Shown: piece after piece, positions 1 to 6,970 of the stretch | Layout of the letters: each line of letters begins with the position of its first letter | Numbering within the stretch: position 1 is the stretch's first letter | Position numbers and translations under genes: made by a program | Source of the DNA: Alcanivorax borkumensis SK2 | Lineage (GTDB): Bacteria; Pseudomonadota; Gammaproteobacteria; Pseudomonadales; Alcanivoracaceae | Assembly: GCF_000009365.1 (NCBI RefSeq) | Contig: NC_008260.1 | Span: forward strand, 1,833,501-1,897,500 | Length of the DNA stretch: 64,000 bases | Direction of reading: 5' to 3' | Notes under the pieces: model-generated | Seen by the model: the letters and a program-made list of their open reading frames with translations, nothing else | Database searches by the model: none | Told to the model about the DNA's origin: nothing

Positions 1-203
1 TGAGCATGTTCATCTTGCAGCGGGCCTGTGAAATCCAGGTGCAAGCCCTGTCTGGCAACCGCCCGCTGACCCCGATCCCCGCCGGCATCGTCGACACCAT
101 CAAGCAACAGGCGGCACAGGTCACCAAGGGCATGGGCGGCAACCTTGCGTGGCCCGGCCTGCTGCGCAAGCTGGATCGCAACAACCCCGGTTACGCAGAA
201 TAA
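1..203 (+). CDS. Class II aldolase/adducin family protein (3' end only)
   Basis: Only the last ~67 codons are present; the gene begins before the window and ends in TAA at 203. The visible tail (LQRACEIQVQAL, then a Pro-rich link, then AWPGLLRKLDR) resembles the C-terminal helices of class II aldolase/adducin proteins. That family performs zinc-dependent aldol cleavage of small sugar phosphates or acts on related substrates. The zinc-binding histidines lie in the missing part, so the substrate cannot be judged. The next gene starts 10 bp downstream on the same strand, so the two are probably co-transcribed. Family assignment rests on a short tail and is moderate. Confidence 0.6.
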   Translation, partial: SMFILQRACEIQVQALSGNRPLTPIPAGIVDTIKQQAAQVTKGMGGNLAWPGLLRKLDRNNPGYAE

Positions 204-213
204 GGAGCGCACC

Positions 214-810
214 GTGGATGACATGACCGCACCCCGCGCCGACTTTACTCACATGAAGGAGGGCACCGGCGAGGACTGGCAGATCATTGCCAAATCCTTC
301 GGTGAATTCAGCAAAGGCCTGCCCAATCGCATCATCACTCACCTGCGCCTGCTGGAAGGCGACTTCGGCGGCTTCAAGATCGACCGCTTCCAGCACTGCC
401 TGCAAACCGCCACCTTGGCCCATCGCGACGGCAAAGATGACGAATATGTGGTCTGCGCATTGCTGCACGACATCGGCGATACCCTCGGCACCTTCAACCA
501 CGCGGACGTGGCCGCCGTGCTGTTAGAGCCTTTCGTCAGCGAGGCCAACCACTGGATGGTGAAACACCACGCCATCTTCCAAGGCTACTATTTCTTCCAC
601 TACCTGGGCATGAATCGCGACATGCGCGAGAACTTCAAAGATCACCCGCACTATCGGCAAACCCTGGAGTTCGTCAGCAAATACGATTCGCCGGCATTCG
701 ACCCGGAGGGAGAAACCCTGCCACTGGATTACTTTGAACCCATGCTGCGCAAGGTTTTTGCCGAGCCGCGTAAGTCACTCTATAAAGAAGCCATGGCGGA
801 GCAAGGCTAG
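214..810 (+). CDS. HD-domain protein, PhnZ/MIOX-like
   Basis: About 198 residues. A GTG start at 214 is chosen because AAGGAG lies 6 bp upstream; an in-frame ATG follows at 223. An HD metal site is visible: His61 (QHCLQ), His85-Asp86 (LLHDIGD), a His pair near 117 (VKHHA) and a late Asp near 161 (YDSPAFD). The late part (DSPAFDPEG, then DYFEPML) resembles the end of PhnZ. PhnZ and myo-inositol oxygenase are mixed-valent di-iron HD oxygenases, whereas most HD proteins are phosphohydrolases. An oxygenase role is therefore possible but not shown. It follows the aldolase closely and ends before a strong 14-bp hairpin, suggesting a two-gene or longer unit ending here. Confidence 0.75.
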   Translation: MDDMTAPRADFTHMKEGTGEDWQIIAKSFGEFSKGLPNRIITHLRLLEGDFGGFKIDRFQHCLQTATLAHRDGKDDEYVVCALLHDIGDTLGTFNHADVAAVLLEPFVSEANHWMVKHHAIFQGYYFFHYLGMNRDMRENFKDHPHYRQTLEFVSKYDSPAFDPEGETLPLDYFEPMLRKVFAEPRKSLYKEAMAEQG

Positions 811-824
811 CCAGAACCTAACCA

Positions 825-865
825 CCCTCTTTGCCGTTTACCCCACCGTTTAACGGCAAAGAGGG
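825..865 (+). terminator. Strong hairpin downstream of the HD gene
   Basis: Perfect 14-bp inverted repeat (CCCTCTTTGCCGTT at 825-838 pairing with 852-865) around a 13-nt loop, starting 14 bp after the stop codon. No clear U-tract follows, so it may be a terminator or an mRNA 3' stabiliser. Confidence 0.5.
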
Positions 866-1077
866 ATATCTTCACAAAACACCAACCAAACAAACGTTTC
901 TTCAGGAAAACACACCCTTACCCGTTATTTACTCTAATCACCGTGCATCACCTCTGCGCCTGTCCCCTTCAGGCCAAAAAATCCGCATGTCCTATCCTCG
1001 TTCTTTCTTGCCATTGCCAGCAGTACGCTATAACCCCAATGTATACAGATAATTAAATGTCTTTTTAGAGGTGCGAA

Positions 1078-2433
1078 ATGGCGCGGTCACTGGAGGCACT
1101 TTGGGAAAAAGTTCACGCCCAAAAAAGTCGGATTCCCTCTCTCTATGGTGATATTGATTTCGATGTCACACCGGAGCGCTTTACCGATGACATCAAAACC
1201 CGCAGCGCCTTGCCGGAATCTTTTTCTCGCAAATACCGCGCCGGCATTCTTGCGGACAAAGAAAAAGTCGAACGGGCACGGGCCTACACCCTGCTTGGCG
1301 ACACCGTGTCTGATGCTTATGCCGCGTTGATGCCGCAATACGGGTTTCGCCACCTGATCACCATGCTCAAAAAAGCCTGCGATGAAGGGCTGGAAGCCGT
1401 GGACAATGCACCCCAGGAATTGATCGATTTTATCTCTGCCATGGAATCCACCCCGCACTGGGTAGACATGGACCTTGTCCGTGAAGGGGCGCGCCTGAGC
1501 CGCAATCAAATGGCCAACTTGGCGCCCTACGTGATTCGCGGTGCCTTTGTGGCCACCTTCATGAACAAATACTCCGGCCTGCCCATGGCCATCACCGGCA
1601 CCTTGGCCAACGAGTCGGTAAACCAGCGCATCAACGAAACCGCCAGTTTCTTCACCACCGCCACCCTCCCCGGCTCACTTGAACGGTTCGGCCCCGGCTT
1701 CAAAGCCGCGGCCATGGTCCGTCTGATGCATTCCATGGTGCGCTTCAACATCATCAAACGCGCCACCATCGACAAGGGCGGCCCTTGGGACCCGGCGGTA
1801 TATGGCATTCCTATTCCCCAAGTAGACCAAATGCCCGCCGGCACCATGCCCGCCTACCTCACGGCCTTCAGGGCACTGCGTAAAGGCCGTAAACAGTTCA
1901 CCGCCAACGAGCGAGCCATTGTCGAACTGTCACGCTACCAGTGCTTTTTACTTGGCTTGCCCGAAGAACTGCTGCCCGCCGAAGCACCAGAGATCATCAA
2001 CACCATGCTCACCTACTCCGGCACCCTGCGCGAAGGCTACGATGACGAAACCTGCGGCGAACTCACCCGCGCCACCATGTCCGTTTACCGAGGAAAAAAC
2101 AAAAAACTTCTCAGCAAAGCGCACAACCTGGTTGAGCGCAGCTTTTCTAAAGTCTTCTTCACCCAGGCCTTTCTGGGCCGTAAAGACAAATCAAAAGCAC
2201 AAGAAATGGGCGTGGAACCCCACCTGATCGACTATGCCCTGTTTACTGTGGGCAACCTGTTGGTACTCCCCCGCCTCATCGCCTACCGAACCCTGCAAGA
2301 CATACCGGTAGCCAACAAGATAGCGGATAAAATACTGGTAAAGAGAATCAAGGAATTACTGGTGGAATACGGCCACGCGGAATACACCACCGACGCCAAT
2401 CAGTACGCCCCAACAACACAGGAAATCACATAA
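1078..2433 (+). CDS. Oxygenase MpaB / DUF2236 family protein
   Basis: 451 residues, with AGAGGTG about 4 bp before the ATG. The central part around residues 200-225 carries an R-x-x-H-x-x-x-R pattern (RLMHSMVR). This fits the DUF2236 family, which includes the latex-clearing protein Lcp and fungal MpaB; in Lcp a histidine of this pattern is the haem ligand. The family is therefore linked to haem-dependent oxidative cleavage of isoprenoid or related chains. No signal peptide is obvious, and the protein seems cytosolic or membrane-associated. It stands alone between the hairpin at 825-865 and the integron remnant. Substrate is unknown. Confidence 0.75.
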   Translation: MARSLEALWEKVHAQKSRIPSLYGDIDFDVTPERFTDDIKTRSALPESFSRKYRAGILADKEKVERARAYTLLGDTVSDAYAALMPQYGFRHLITMLKKACDEGLEAVDNAPQELIDFISAMESTPHWVDMDLVREGARLSRNQMANLAPYVIRGAFVATFMNKYSGLPMAITGTLANESVNQRINETASFFTTATLPGSLERFGPGFKAAAMVRLMHSMVRFNIIKRATIDKGGPWDPAVYGIPIPQVDQMPAGTMPAYLTAFRALRKGRKQFTANERAIVELSRYQCFLLGLPEELLPAEAPEIINTMLTYSGTLREGYDDETCGELTRATMSVYRGKNKKLLSKAHNLVERSFSKVFFTQAFLGRKDKSKAQEMGVEPHLIDYALFTVGNLLVLPRLIAYRTLQDIPVANKIADKILVKRIKELLVEYGHAEYTTDANQYAPTTQEIT

Positions 2434-2467
2434 GAAAGCGCGGCCTGAAAGGTGCGCAGGTGCCGGG

Positions 2468-2495
2468 TTACGGCTACGCCTAACTCGGCCTACAC
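2468..2495 (+). repeat. REP-like intergenic motif, copy 1
   Basis: The core TTACGGCTACGCCTAA (2468-2483) is exactly repeated in inverse orientation at 53062-53077. Both copies are followed by a CCTAC-type flank and form an imperfect palindrome. Both lie in non-coding DNA. Confidence 0.5.
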
Positions 2496-2721
2496 ATTCT
2501 CAACAGGCCGTAATTCACCCAAGGGCTCAGAGAGCCAGAAAGGCGTAACCTGATCACCTTTATCGACAGCCGAAAATTCCGGGAAGGGGATATGCTTAAC
2601 ATCTCCAATTCCGGGGTCAGCTTTTTCAGGGGTTCTTGTATCGGGGCATATGCCACCTCCTCTGATTAAGAGAAGGTGGCCACTAAAGCGGGGGAACTAC
2701 AGCGTCCTAATTGACGCGCTT

Positions 2722-2728
2722 GTTAGGC
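2722..2728 (-). other. attC half-site (cassette 3)
   Basis: On the minus strand GCCTAAC, followed by AAGCGCGTCAATTAGGACGC, matches the first half of an attC and lies 9 bp past the stop of the DUF2971 gene. A partner box of the GTTRRRY type is not convincing. The nearest candidate is + strand GCTTAAC at 2594-2600, which would make a 135-bp site, but its inner arms pair poorly. The site is probably truncated. Confidence 0.45.
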
Positions 2729-2737
2729 CTGACTTGC

Positions 2738-3694
2738 TCAAAAGAAAGGTTCCTCAATAAGCTCAGATCTGTTGACCTTGATTTTCATTGAGTACTTTTC
2801 GTTAATATTATTTACCAAATGAATAAACCATTCAGGCGCATGGGGTGAAACAAAAACGTCTTCAATAAGGAGATCTAGATCACAGGGAATAAGCCTTCCC
2901 TCTTCCTTGCACTTCATCTCTGTTAAAAGCGCTCTAACTTCTCTTTCATGCTCAAAAGATTTTCTTTTTCGCCAAAAAGCATCATTTGGCCCGGCATAGT
3001 TTTTATTAAGATCTATATATTGAACTCGTCCAATATTTATAGAAGGGTCACGACCAAGTGATTCATACAATCCCTTGTAAGATGTTCGTATTGCAACTGC
3101 GTTAGCAAGGAAGCTGGTGTATAGACGCCACATGGCCTCAGATTCATATTCGCTTTCATGCCAGCAATTTACAAATGTTATTTTCTTGTGTGCTTCTCCG
3201 CCCGTCTCCATTTCTTTTAGTAAGCGCTGAGCATCTTTTTCAATTTCCTCTTCGGAAAGCTCACACACATGCCCTTCAGGGGGATTCATAATTGCACTTC
3301 TGAAGAATTCTAAATAATGATAGTCCCATCGTTCTTTGTTCTTTCTTATTCCTTTGGCGCCTTCGAACATGTCTTCGAAACAATCTGTACGCGTGAAGTA
3401 AATTGCCTTGGAAGATAACAAGCTTACATATTTTGTGAAATCCATGTACCTCCAAAGTTTTGTTTCTTTATCTGGTATTTCATATGGTCTTGGAGTGAAG
3501 TAATGTCTGCTTGCAGTTTCTTTGAGGCTGTCAGAGCAACCATCACAGACATATAACGGCTCATCATTTTGACCATACCCTAAATGCGAAGTATCTCCTT
3601 TTTTAAACAAATATCCACAGGCTACGCAGCTATCATGATTTTCAAATGAAAGCCTGCGTAATTCCGTAGTTAATCTGTGAGTCATTTCTTGCAT
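2738..3694 (-). CDS. Cassette 3: DUF2971 protein with N-terminal Cys cluster
   Basis: 318 residues. Residues ~22-60 hold a CxxC...CxxC arrangement (CVACG, then CDGC) typical of a zinc ribbon. From ~80 the DUF2971 pattern follows (WRYMDF, IYFTRTDCFEDMFEG, NCWHESEYESEAMW, HEREVRAL). DUF2971 proteins have no firmly established activity and are common in mobile DNA. The ATG at 3694 has a GGTGA-type site just upstream; a second in-frame ATG lies three codons on. Strongly AT-rich relative to the chromosome. It is the last gene in the cassette array, so its transcription probably depends on read-through from the cassettes upstream or its own weak promoter. Confidence 0.8.
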   Translation of the reverse strand: MQEMTHRLTTELRRLSFENHDSCVACGYLFKKGDTSHLGYGQNDEPLYVCDGCSDSLKETASRHYFTPRPYEIPDKETKLWRYMDFTKYVSLLSSKAIYFTRTDCFEDMFEGAKGIRKNKERWDYHYLEFFRSAIMNPPEGHVCELSEEEIEKDAQRLLKEMETGGEAHKKITFVNCWHESEYESEAMWRLYTSFLANAVAIRTSYKGLYESLGRDPSINIGRVQYIDLNKNYAGPNDAFWRKRKSFEHEREVRALLTEMKCKEEGRLIPCDLDLLIEDVFVSPHAPEWFIHLVNNINEKYSMKIKVNRSELIEEPFF

Positions 3695-3707
3695 AGTTCA
3701 CCAATAG

Positions 3708-3799
3708 GCCTAACGCCTTGCTAAGCGGAAGTTAATGGTTGGCTATAATCGCGAAGCAGTGGCCAACTGTTAATTTTCCGTTTAAGAAACATGTTAGGC
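3708..3799 (-). other. attC site (cassette 2)
   Basis: 92 bp bounded by GCCTAAC (3708-3714) and GTTAGGC (3793-3799). Inner arms GCTAAGCGG and CCGTTTAAG are imperfectly complementary, leaving the unpaired bases expected in attC. The site begins 1 bp after the stop codon of the cassette 2 gene. Confidence 0.8.
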
Positions 3800-3800
3800 A

Positions 3801-4490
3801 TTATTTACTAGCAGGCATTTCAACTACAGATGCCTTCAATGTGTTATTTATCCAATTAACGCCTTCTAGCGTTAATTTATAATTAATGCCATTTTCAGAA
3901 AATGACCAAGAAGAACCTGGTTTTACACCACTTAAATCTAAGTTACCTTTGCCTGGAATACTGAGGACACCTGTTGCTGTGAATTTAGGTGATATATCTG
4001 ATACGCCTATTGTTGCACGAGTTTTAGGGTCAACAAATGAACTCCCTCTGAGAAACTCACTACTAAATTGATAAGGTAATGGAGAAGCTTCGGCTGGGGA
4101 AGTTATAGGTGATGTATTTGATTTACTATCATTACTTGATTTAGCAATGCTTGCTAAAGCAGCATCTTTTAATTTAGCATTAAGATTTTTTATTTCTTGC
4201 TCAAGAGACGGAAAGCTTTTGGGGTCTTGGCCTAACCACTTAAGGTATCGTTCGTTATCGCTTCTTAGGGCTGTAATATCAGACTCTAATACTGATATTT
4301 TAGCCTTATATTGTTCAGCAACAGCTTTTTCATTATTAATTTGTGCTGTAGCACTTTCAGATTGTGCTTTGTAAAAGTTAATTTTATTTTCATCAAGAAC
4401 AAAAGTGGTAAAAACAATAGTTGTTGTGGCTACTAAAGCGGTATGCCCAATAATTGTAAAAATCGGATGTTCTTGAAACCAATTTGACAT
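3801..4490 (-). CDS. Cassette 2: membrane-anchored coiled-coil protein, unknown
   Basis: 229 residues, not recognised. Residues ~10-30 form one hydrophobic segment (IIGHTALVATTTIVFTTFV). Residues ~40-110 are charged, Ala/Glu/Lys-rich heptad-like sequence predicting a coiled coil. A Ser/Pro-rich linker (~115-140) then leads to a compact C-terminal domain rich in beta-type residues. AAGGA lies about 7 bp before the ATG. The topology suggests an inner-membrane anchor with the coiled coil and C-domain on one face. AT-rich. The gene fills its cassette, with attC sites immediately on both sides. Confidence 0.75.
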   Translation of the reverse strand: MSNWFQEHPIFTIIGHTALVATTTIVFTTFVLDENKINFYKAQSESATAQINNEKAVAEQYKAKISVLESDITALRSDNERYLKWLGQDPKSFPSLEQEIKNLNAKLKDAALASIAKSSNDSKSNTSPITSPAEASPLPYQFSSEFLRGSSFVDPKTRATIGVSDISPKFTATGVLSIPGKGNLDLSGVKPGSSWSFSENGINYKLTLEGVNWINNTLKASVVEMPASK

Positions 4491-4506
4491 GCGTAATCCT
4501 TATAAT

Positions 4507-4593
4507 GCCTAACGACAGGCGTAACCGGACCCATAAAGCAGAGCGACGAAGGAGTGGCGCTTTATGGCGTCCGAGTTTACGCCATTGTTAGCT
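4507..4593 (-). other. attC site (cassette 1)
   Basis: 87 bp bounded by GCCTAAC (4507-4513) and GTTAGCT (4587-4593). Long inner arms CGTAACCGGACCCATAAAG and CTTTATGGCGTCCGAGTTTACG are complementary apart from a few unpaired bases, the classic imperfect attC hairpin. The stop codon of the cassette 1 gene touches its outer box. Confidence 0.85.
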
Positions 4594-5285
4594 CACGTAG
4601 TTTCTTGTGTACCAAAAATGGTATAAGTTCCAGAAATATCAAATTCGCCAGTGTCACCGAATCCTACAATGCTGACTTCTATTTTCCTGCCATATAAGTC
4701 AATACTATTAGCTTCAAAAAAAATGGCGTCAGCATTTGTGCTAGCTCTTTTGATCACTTCGCCATCTACGATAATCTTTAAGTAGCATAGTGCTGCGGTC
4801 TTGGTTTCTATATTCTCGGGAGGGGTGCGAAGATCGTTCGTCTTATAATCAACTTGTTTTATATTCTGCGGTGTAATCTTGTCTACATATATTCTCACTA
4901 ACTCAGGATTCTCAAGTTCTATTATTGGAGTTGATTTTTCTAGATTTGCCAATTTTGTATTTGCTAACATTCGCCACTGTTCTGTTTGTGACTTATAACC
5001 GTCTTCATTTTCGAAAAAGTAAACCCCCCACGCACCCGATATAGAGTGGTTAATACCATGAATTTCAATTGAATTTGCTTCAACCACAAATGTGGTGGCT
5101 CTTTCAAATTGCATAGGTTGGCCGTTCCAGCCATTTAGTCTTTTACCGTCTATGTAGATATTCCACCAAGCTACCGGCATGTTTTCTATACCTAAGTGGC
5201 GCAAAGTGTATCTTCGCGCTCCCTGGTCGCTTGGAGTATTTACGAGAGTAACTAGATTTGGTTCTAACAGCCATTTTCCATTCAT
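4593..5285 (-). CDS. Cassette 1: two-repeat beta-rich protein, unknown
   Basis: 230 residues from the ATG at 5285, chosen because AGAGG lies 7 bp upstream; a TTG at 5306 would add seven residues. No family was recognised. The protein appears to contain an internal duplication: the first half has W-N-I-Y-I-D-G-K ... VVEANSIEIHG ... WGVYFF, and the second half has L-K-I-I-V-D-G-E ... FFEANSIDLYG ... GTYTIF. The two halves are joined by a charged stretch (~115-160). No signal peptide or membrane segment was seen. The pattern suggests two similar beta-sandwich-like domains. It is the first cassette of the array, nearest the presumed attI/promoter side. Confidence 0.7.
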   Translation of the reverse strand: MNGKWLLEPNLVTLVNTPSDQGARRYTLRHLGIENMPVAWWNIYIDGKRLNGWNGQPMQFERATTFVVEANSIEIHGINHSISGAWGVYFFENEDGYKSQTEQWRMLANTKLANLEKSTPIIELENPELVRIYVDKITPQNIKQVDYKTNDLRTPPENIETKTAALCYLKIIVDGEVIKRASTNADAIFFEANSIDLYGRKIEVSIVGFGDTGEFDISGTYTIFGTQETT

Positions 5286-5317
5286 TGGGAAACCTCTTAT
5301 TTTCAAAAGCTAACAGC

Positions 5318-5585
5318 GTATTCACTCGAACGATTCGACATATCTTTTTTCGACATATTTCTTAACGGGCTACCGTATATAATTCTGATAAACCCATAAC
5401 ATTTAGCACCTTACCCAAGAAGTGAGAATCTTTCCCATCTGAAAAAACTCGAACGAGCGGCCTATTTCCGGGGACTCCATGCACATTTAAGTCGCAATCC
5501 GAACTAAAGATCAATGACTTAGCGAATCTTGAGATATCACCTACACGCATTTCGCCCCATTCTGTTGAGCACGGGTTCCCATTGA
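5318..5585. other. Integron head region without a clear gene
   Basis: Non-coding AT-rich DNA between the start of cassette 1 and the recombinase fragment, where an attI site and cassette promoter would be expected. The recombination point G|TTAGCT lies at 5317-5311 on the minus strand. No second complete attC is seen upstream of it. A 62-codon minus-strand frame (5362-5550) has no support. Confidence 0.4.
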
Positions 5586-5712
5586 TTCGGCCTGGGGGAG
5601 CTGATTGCTCGTGAAGGAAAAGGAAACAAGGATCGAGTCACTGTACTTTCCAGCCAGTGACATGGCGGCTGAGACTTCAGATAAATATAGCCACCTGCTA
5701 TTACAAGCAGTG
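5586..5712 (+). pseudogene. Integron integrase (tyrosine recombinase) fragment
   Basis: In one plus-strand frame, codons at 5586-5648 read to a piece containing REGKGNKDRVTVL, the highly conserved strand before the second catalytic region of IntI-type integrases. A +1 shift then brings PAS followed by DMAAETSDKY into frame, as expected for the LPAS continuation. A stop lies just upstream at 5583 and the frame breaks near 5650. The N-terminal region and the catalytic Arg, His and Tyr boxes are absent. Orientation is divergent from the cassettes, as intI is in working integrons, which supports the assignment. Confidence 0.5.
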
Positions 5713-5817
5713 AACAATTTCGGCGTCAGATATTGCCTTTTTCCCCTTGGGGCACGGGGCAAGACATGCCCCTCGCGTGCTTTTGTATTTCCGAATCTTC
5801 TGCGCTTTTTTCGCGTC

Positions 5818-6036
5818 TTATTTTCTGGATAAAACCAGCGTGGTGAGCTTGACCAGAAGATAGGATGAAAAGACAAGAAAAACCCAGAACGCAAAATATG
5901 GATAGATAGCCGGAGAAGCCAAATAATCGCATCCCTGCTGACATGTGACAGCGTAATAAATGCCTGATAACAGGCACGTAATCCCTGAGCCAATAAGCCC
6001 AATGAAATACAAAAGTGGCTTTTTCAAGTTAAGCAT
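5818..6036 (-). CDS. Small two-TM membrane protein
   Basis: 72 residues with two hydrophobic segments (~8-30 and ~44-66), separated by a short loop containing two cysteines (CQQGCDY), and basic ends. This hydrophobic pattern is unlikely by chance, and the frame is the best coding frame in the stretch. No strong ribosome-binding site is seen. Function is unknown. It sits at the edge of the integron remnant. Confidence 0.45.
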   Translation of the reverse strand: MLNLKKPLLYFIGLIGSGITCLLSGIYYAVTCQQGCDYLASPAIYPYFAFWVFLVFSSYLLVKLTTLVLSRK

Positions 6037-6237
6037 CCATTAATGTAGCGTAATCAGAACCCTATAAGCGGTTCCCCTTTAGCTCAACCGTTTCCCTATT
6101 AGCACCCTGTTGTTGATGATGACCGACGAAACGGCCTGGCATAACAGCCCTTTGTGGTGCCATAGCCAAGTTGCTACACAGAGCTCAAAGCAAGGTTGCG
6201 TTGAAAGCAGGTCAACGCCAGTGATACTCGGGCTTTT

Positions 6238-6888
6238 CTACCCCTCAGGGGAAAACTGCCCCGTTTCCAAAAACACCTTTACCTGCTCAATCACCGCGCC
6301 GTTTCGCATCATGAACGGATGCGTCACCGGCAATACCAAATGATCCTGCATGCCTTCGACTTTGGTTCTTTCCACGGTGACTTTGCCGTCATTGGGGCCG
6401 GGAAGTTGGGTGGAGAGCAGAAAATTGATGGTTTGGTTGCCGGCAATGACTCCCACCGGAAAATCCACTGGGCCAAGCTGGTTGGGGATGCTATCCGGGC
6501 TGGTGCCCATTTGGCTGCCGGCGGGGCCGTTGAACCACCGGAGTGGCGCCCAGCTACCGAGGCGGTCGACGACTTCACTGCCCTGATTGGGTGGGCCGAG
6601 CATGACGGTTCTGCCCAGGCATGGAATCCTATGTTGGCTGAGATACTGGCGCAGCAAAATGCCGCCCATGGAGTGGGTGACAAAATGAACCGCCCCGTTG
6701 GGTGGGCATTTATTCAGTGCGGCGCGAAGGGTTTCAGCGGCAAGGGTTTGAATGTTCTTTTTGGTAGAAGGATAGCCCTGATTAACCACGGCATAACCGC
6801 TTTTCTCCAGGGCCGTTTCCATTTTCTTCATTGAATGGGCGGTTCTGGCCAACCCATGCAACAACACAACGCATTGCGGCTCGTCCAT
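6238..6888 (-). CDS. Alpha/beta hydrolase (lipase/esterase-like)
   Basis: 216 residues, start supported by GGAGG 5 bp upstream. Oxyanion loop LLHGLAR is near residue 10; the nucleophile elbow THSMGG places the catalytic Ser near 72; the late His lies in the DHLVLPVTH region (~183-190). The layout fits short PGAP1/lipase-like alpha/beta hydrolases acting on esters or acting as acyltransferases. There is no signal peptide, so it is probably cytosolic. It is followed upstream on the same strand by the aminotransferase, 82 bp away, so the two may share a transcript. Confidence 0.8.
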   Translation of the reverse strand: MDEPQCVVLLHGLARTAHSMKKMETALEKSGYAVVNQGYPSTKKNIQTLAAETLRAALNKCPPNGAVHFVTHSMGGILLRQYLSQHRIPCLGRTVMLGPPNQGSEVVDRLGSWAPLRWFNGPAGSQMGTSPDSIPNQLGPVDFPVGVIAGNQTINFLLSTQLPGPNDGKVTVERTKVEGMQDHLVLPVTHPFMMRNGAVIEQVKVFLETGQFSPEG

Positions 6889-6970
6889 GCTTTCCTCCGC
6901 CTATGCTGAAGGATTAACGAACACGGACGCCAGCAATATTGCCAGCGCCCCTACCCTGCCCGTGAAAAGG

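Larger units (their letters stand above)
2434..2737. other. Outer edge of the integron remnant
   Basis: This stretch has no gene with a start codon. It contains a REP-like 16-bp motif (2468-2483), an imperfect hairpin at 2650-2681 (11 of 12 pairs) and the first half of a third attC (2722-2728 inward). A 68-codon open frame without a start lies on the minus strand (2490-2696); its composition looks protein-like but it is not recognised. The mixed content suggests a recombination or insertion scar where the cassette array meets the chromosome. Confidence 0.5.
2722..5317 (-). mobile_element. Integron gene-cassette array (three cassettes)
   Basis: Three minus-strand genes each sit in a unit that begins with a TTAGCT or TTAGGC end and finishes in an attC-type inverted repeat. 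The integron rule is obeyed: cassette 1 begins TTAGCT (5316-5311) and its attC opens with the matching AGCTAAC (4593-4587). Cassettes 2 and 3 begin TTAGGC and their attC sites open with GCCTAAC. The genes are AT-rich compared with the flanks, have 15-30 nt leaders and stop at the attC edge, as cassettes do. No intact integrase is present, only a fragment at 5586-5712. The array therefore resembles a cluster of attC sites lacking integrase. Confidence 0.8.

Noticed and set aside
831..1052. 73-codon plus-strand frame after the HD gene
   Set aside because: It begins inside the hairpin and has no protein-like pattern or ribosome site.
2478..2484. GCCTAAC as the partner box of the third attC
   Set aside because: It lies within the REP-like motif repeated at 53062-53077 and its neighbours do not pair with the cassette 3 half-site.
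5362..5550. 62-codon minus-strand frame
   Set aside because: Weak ribosome site, no recognisable pattern, and located where an integron attI/promoter region is expected.
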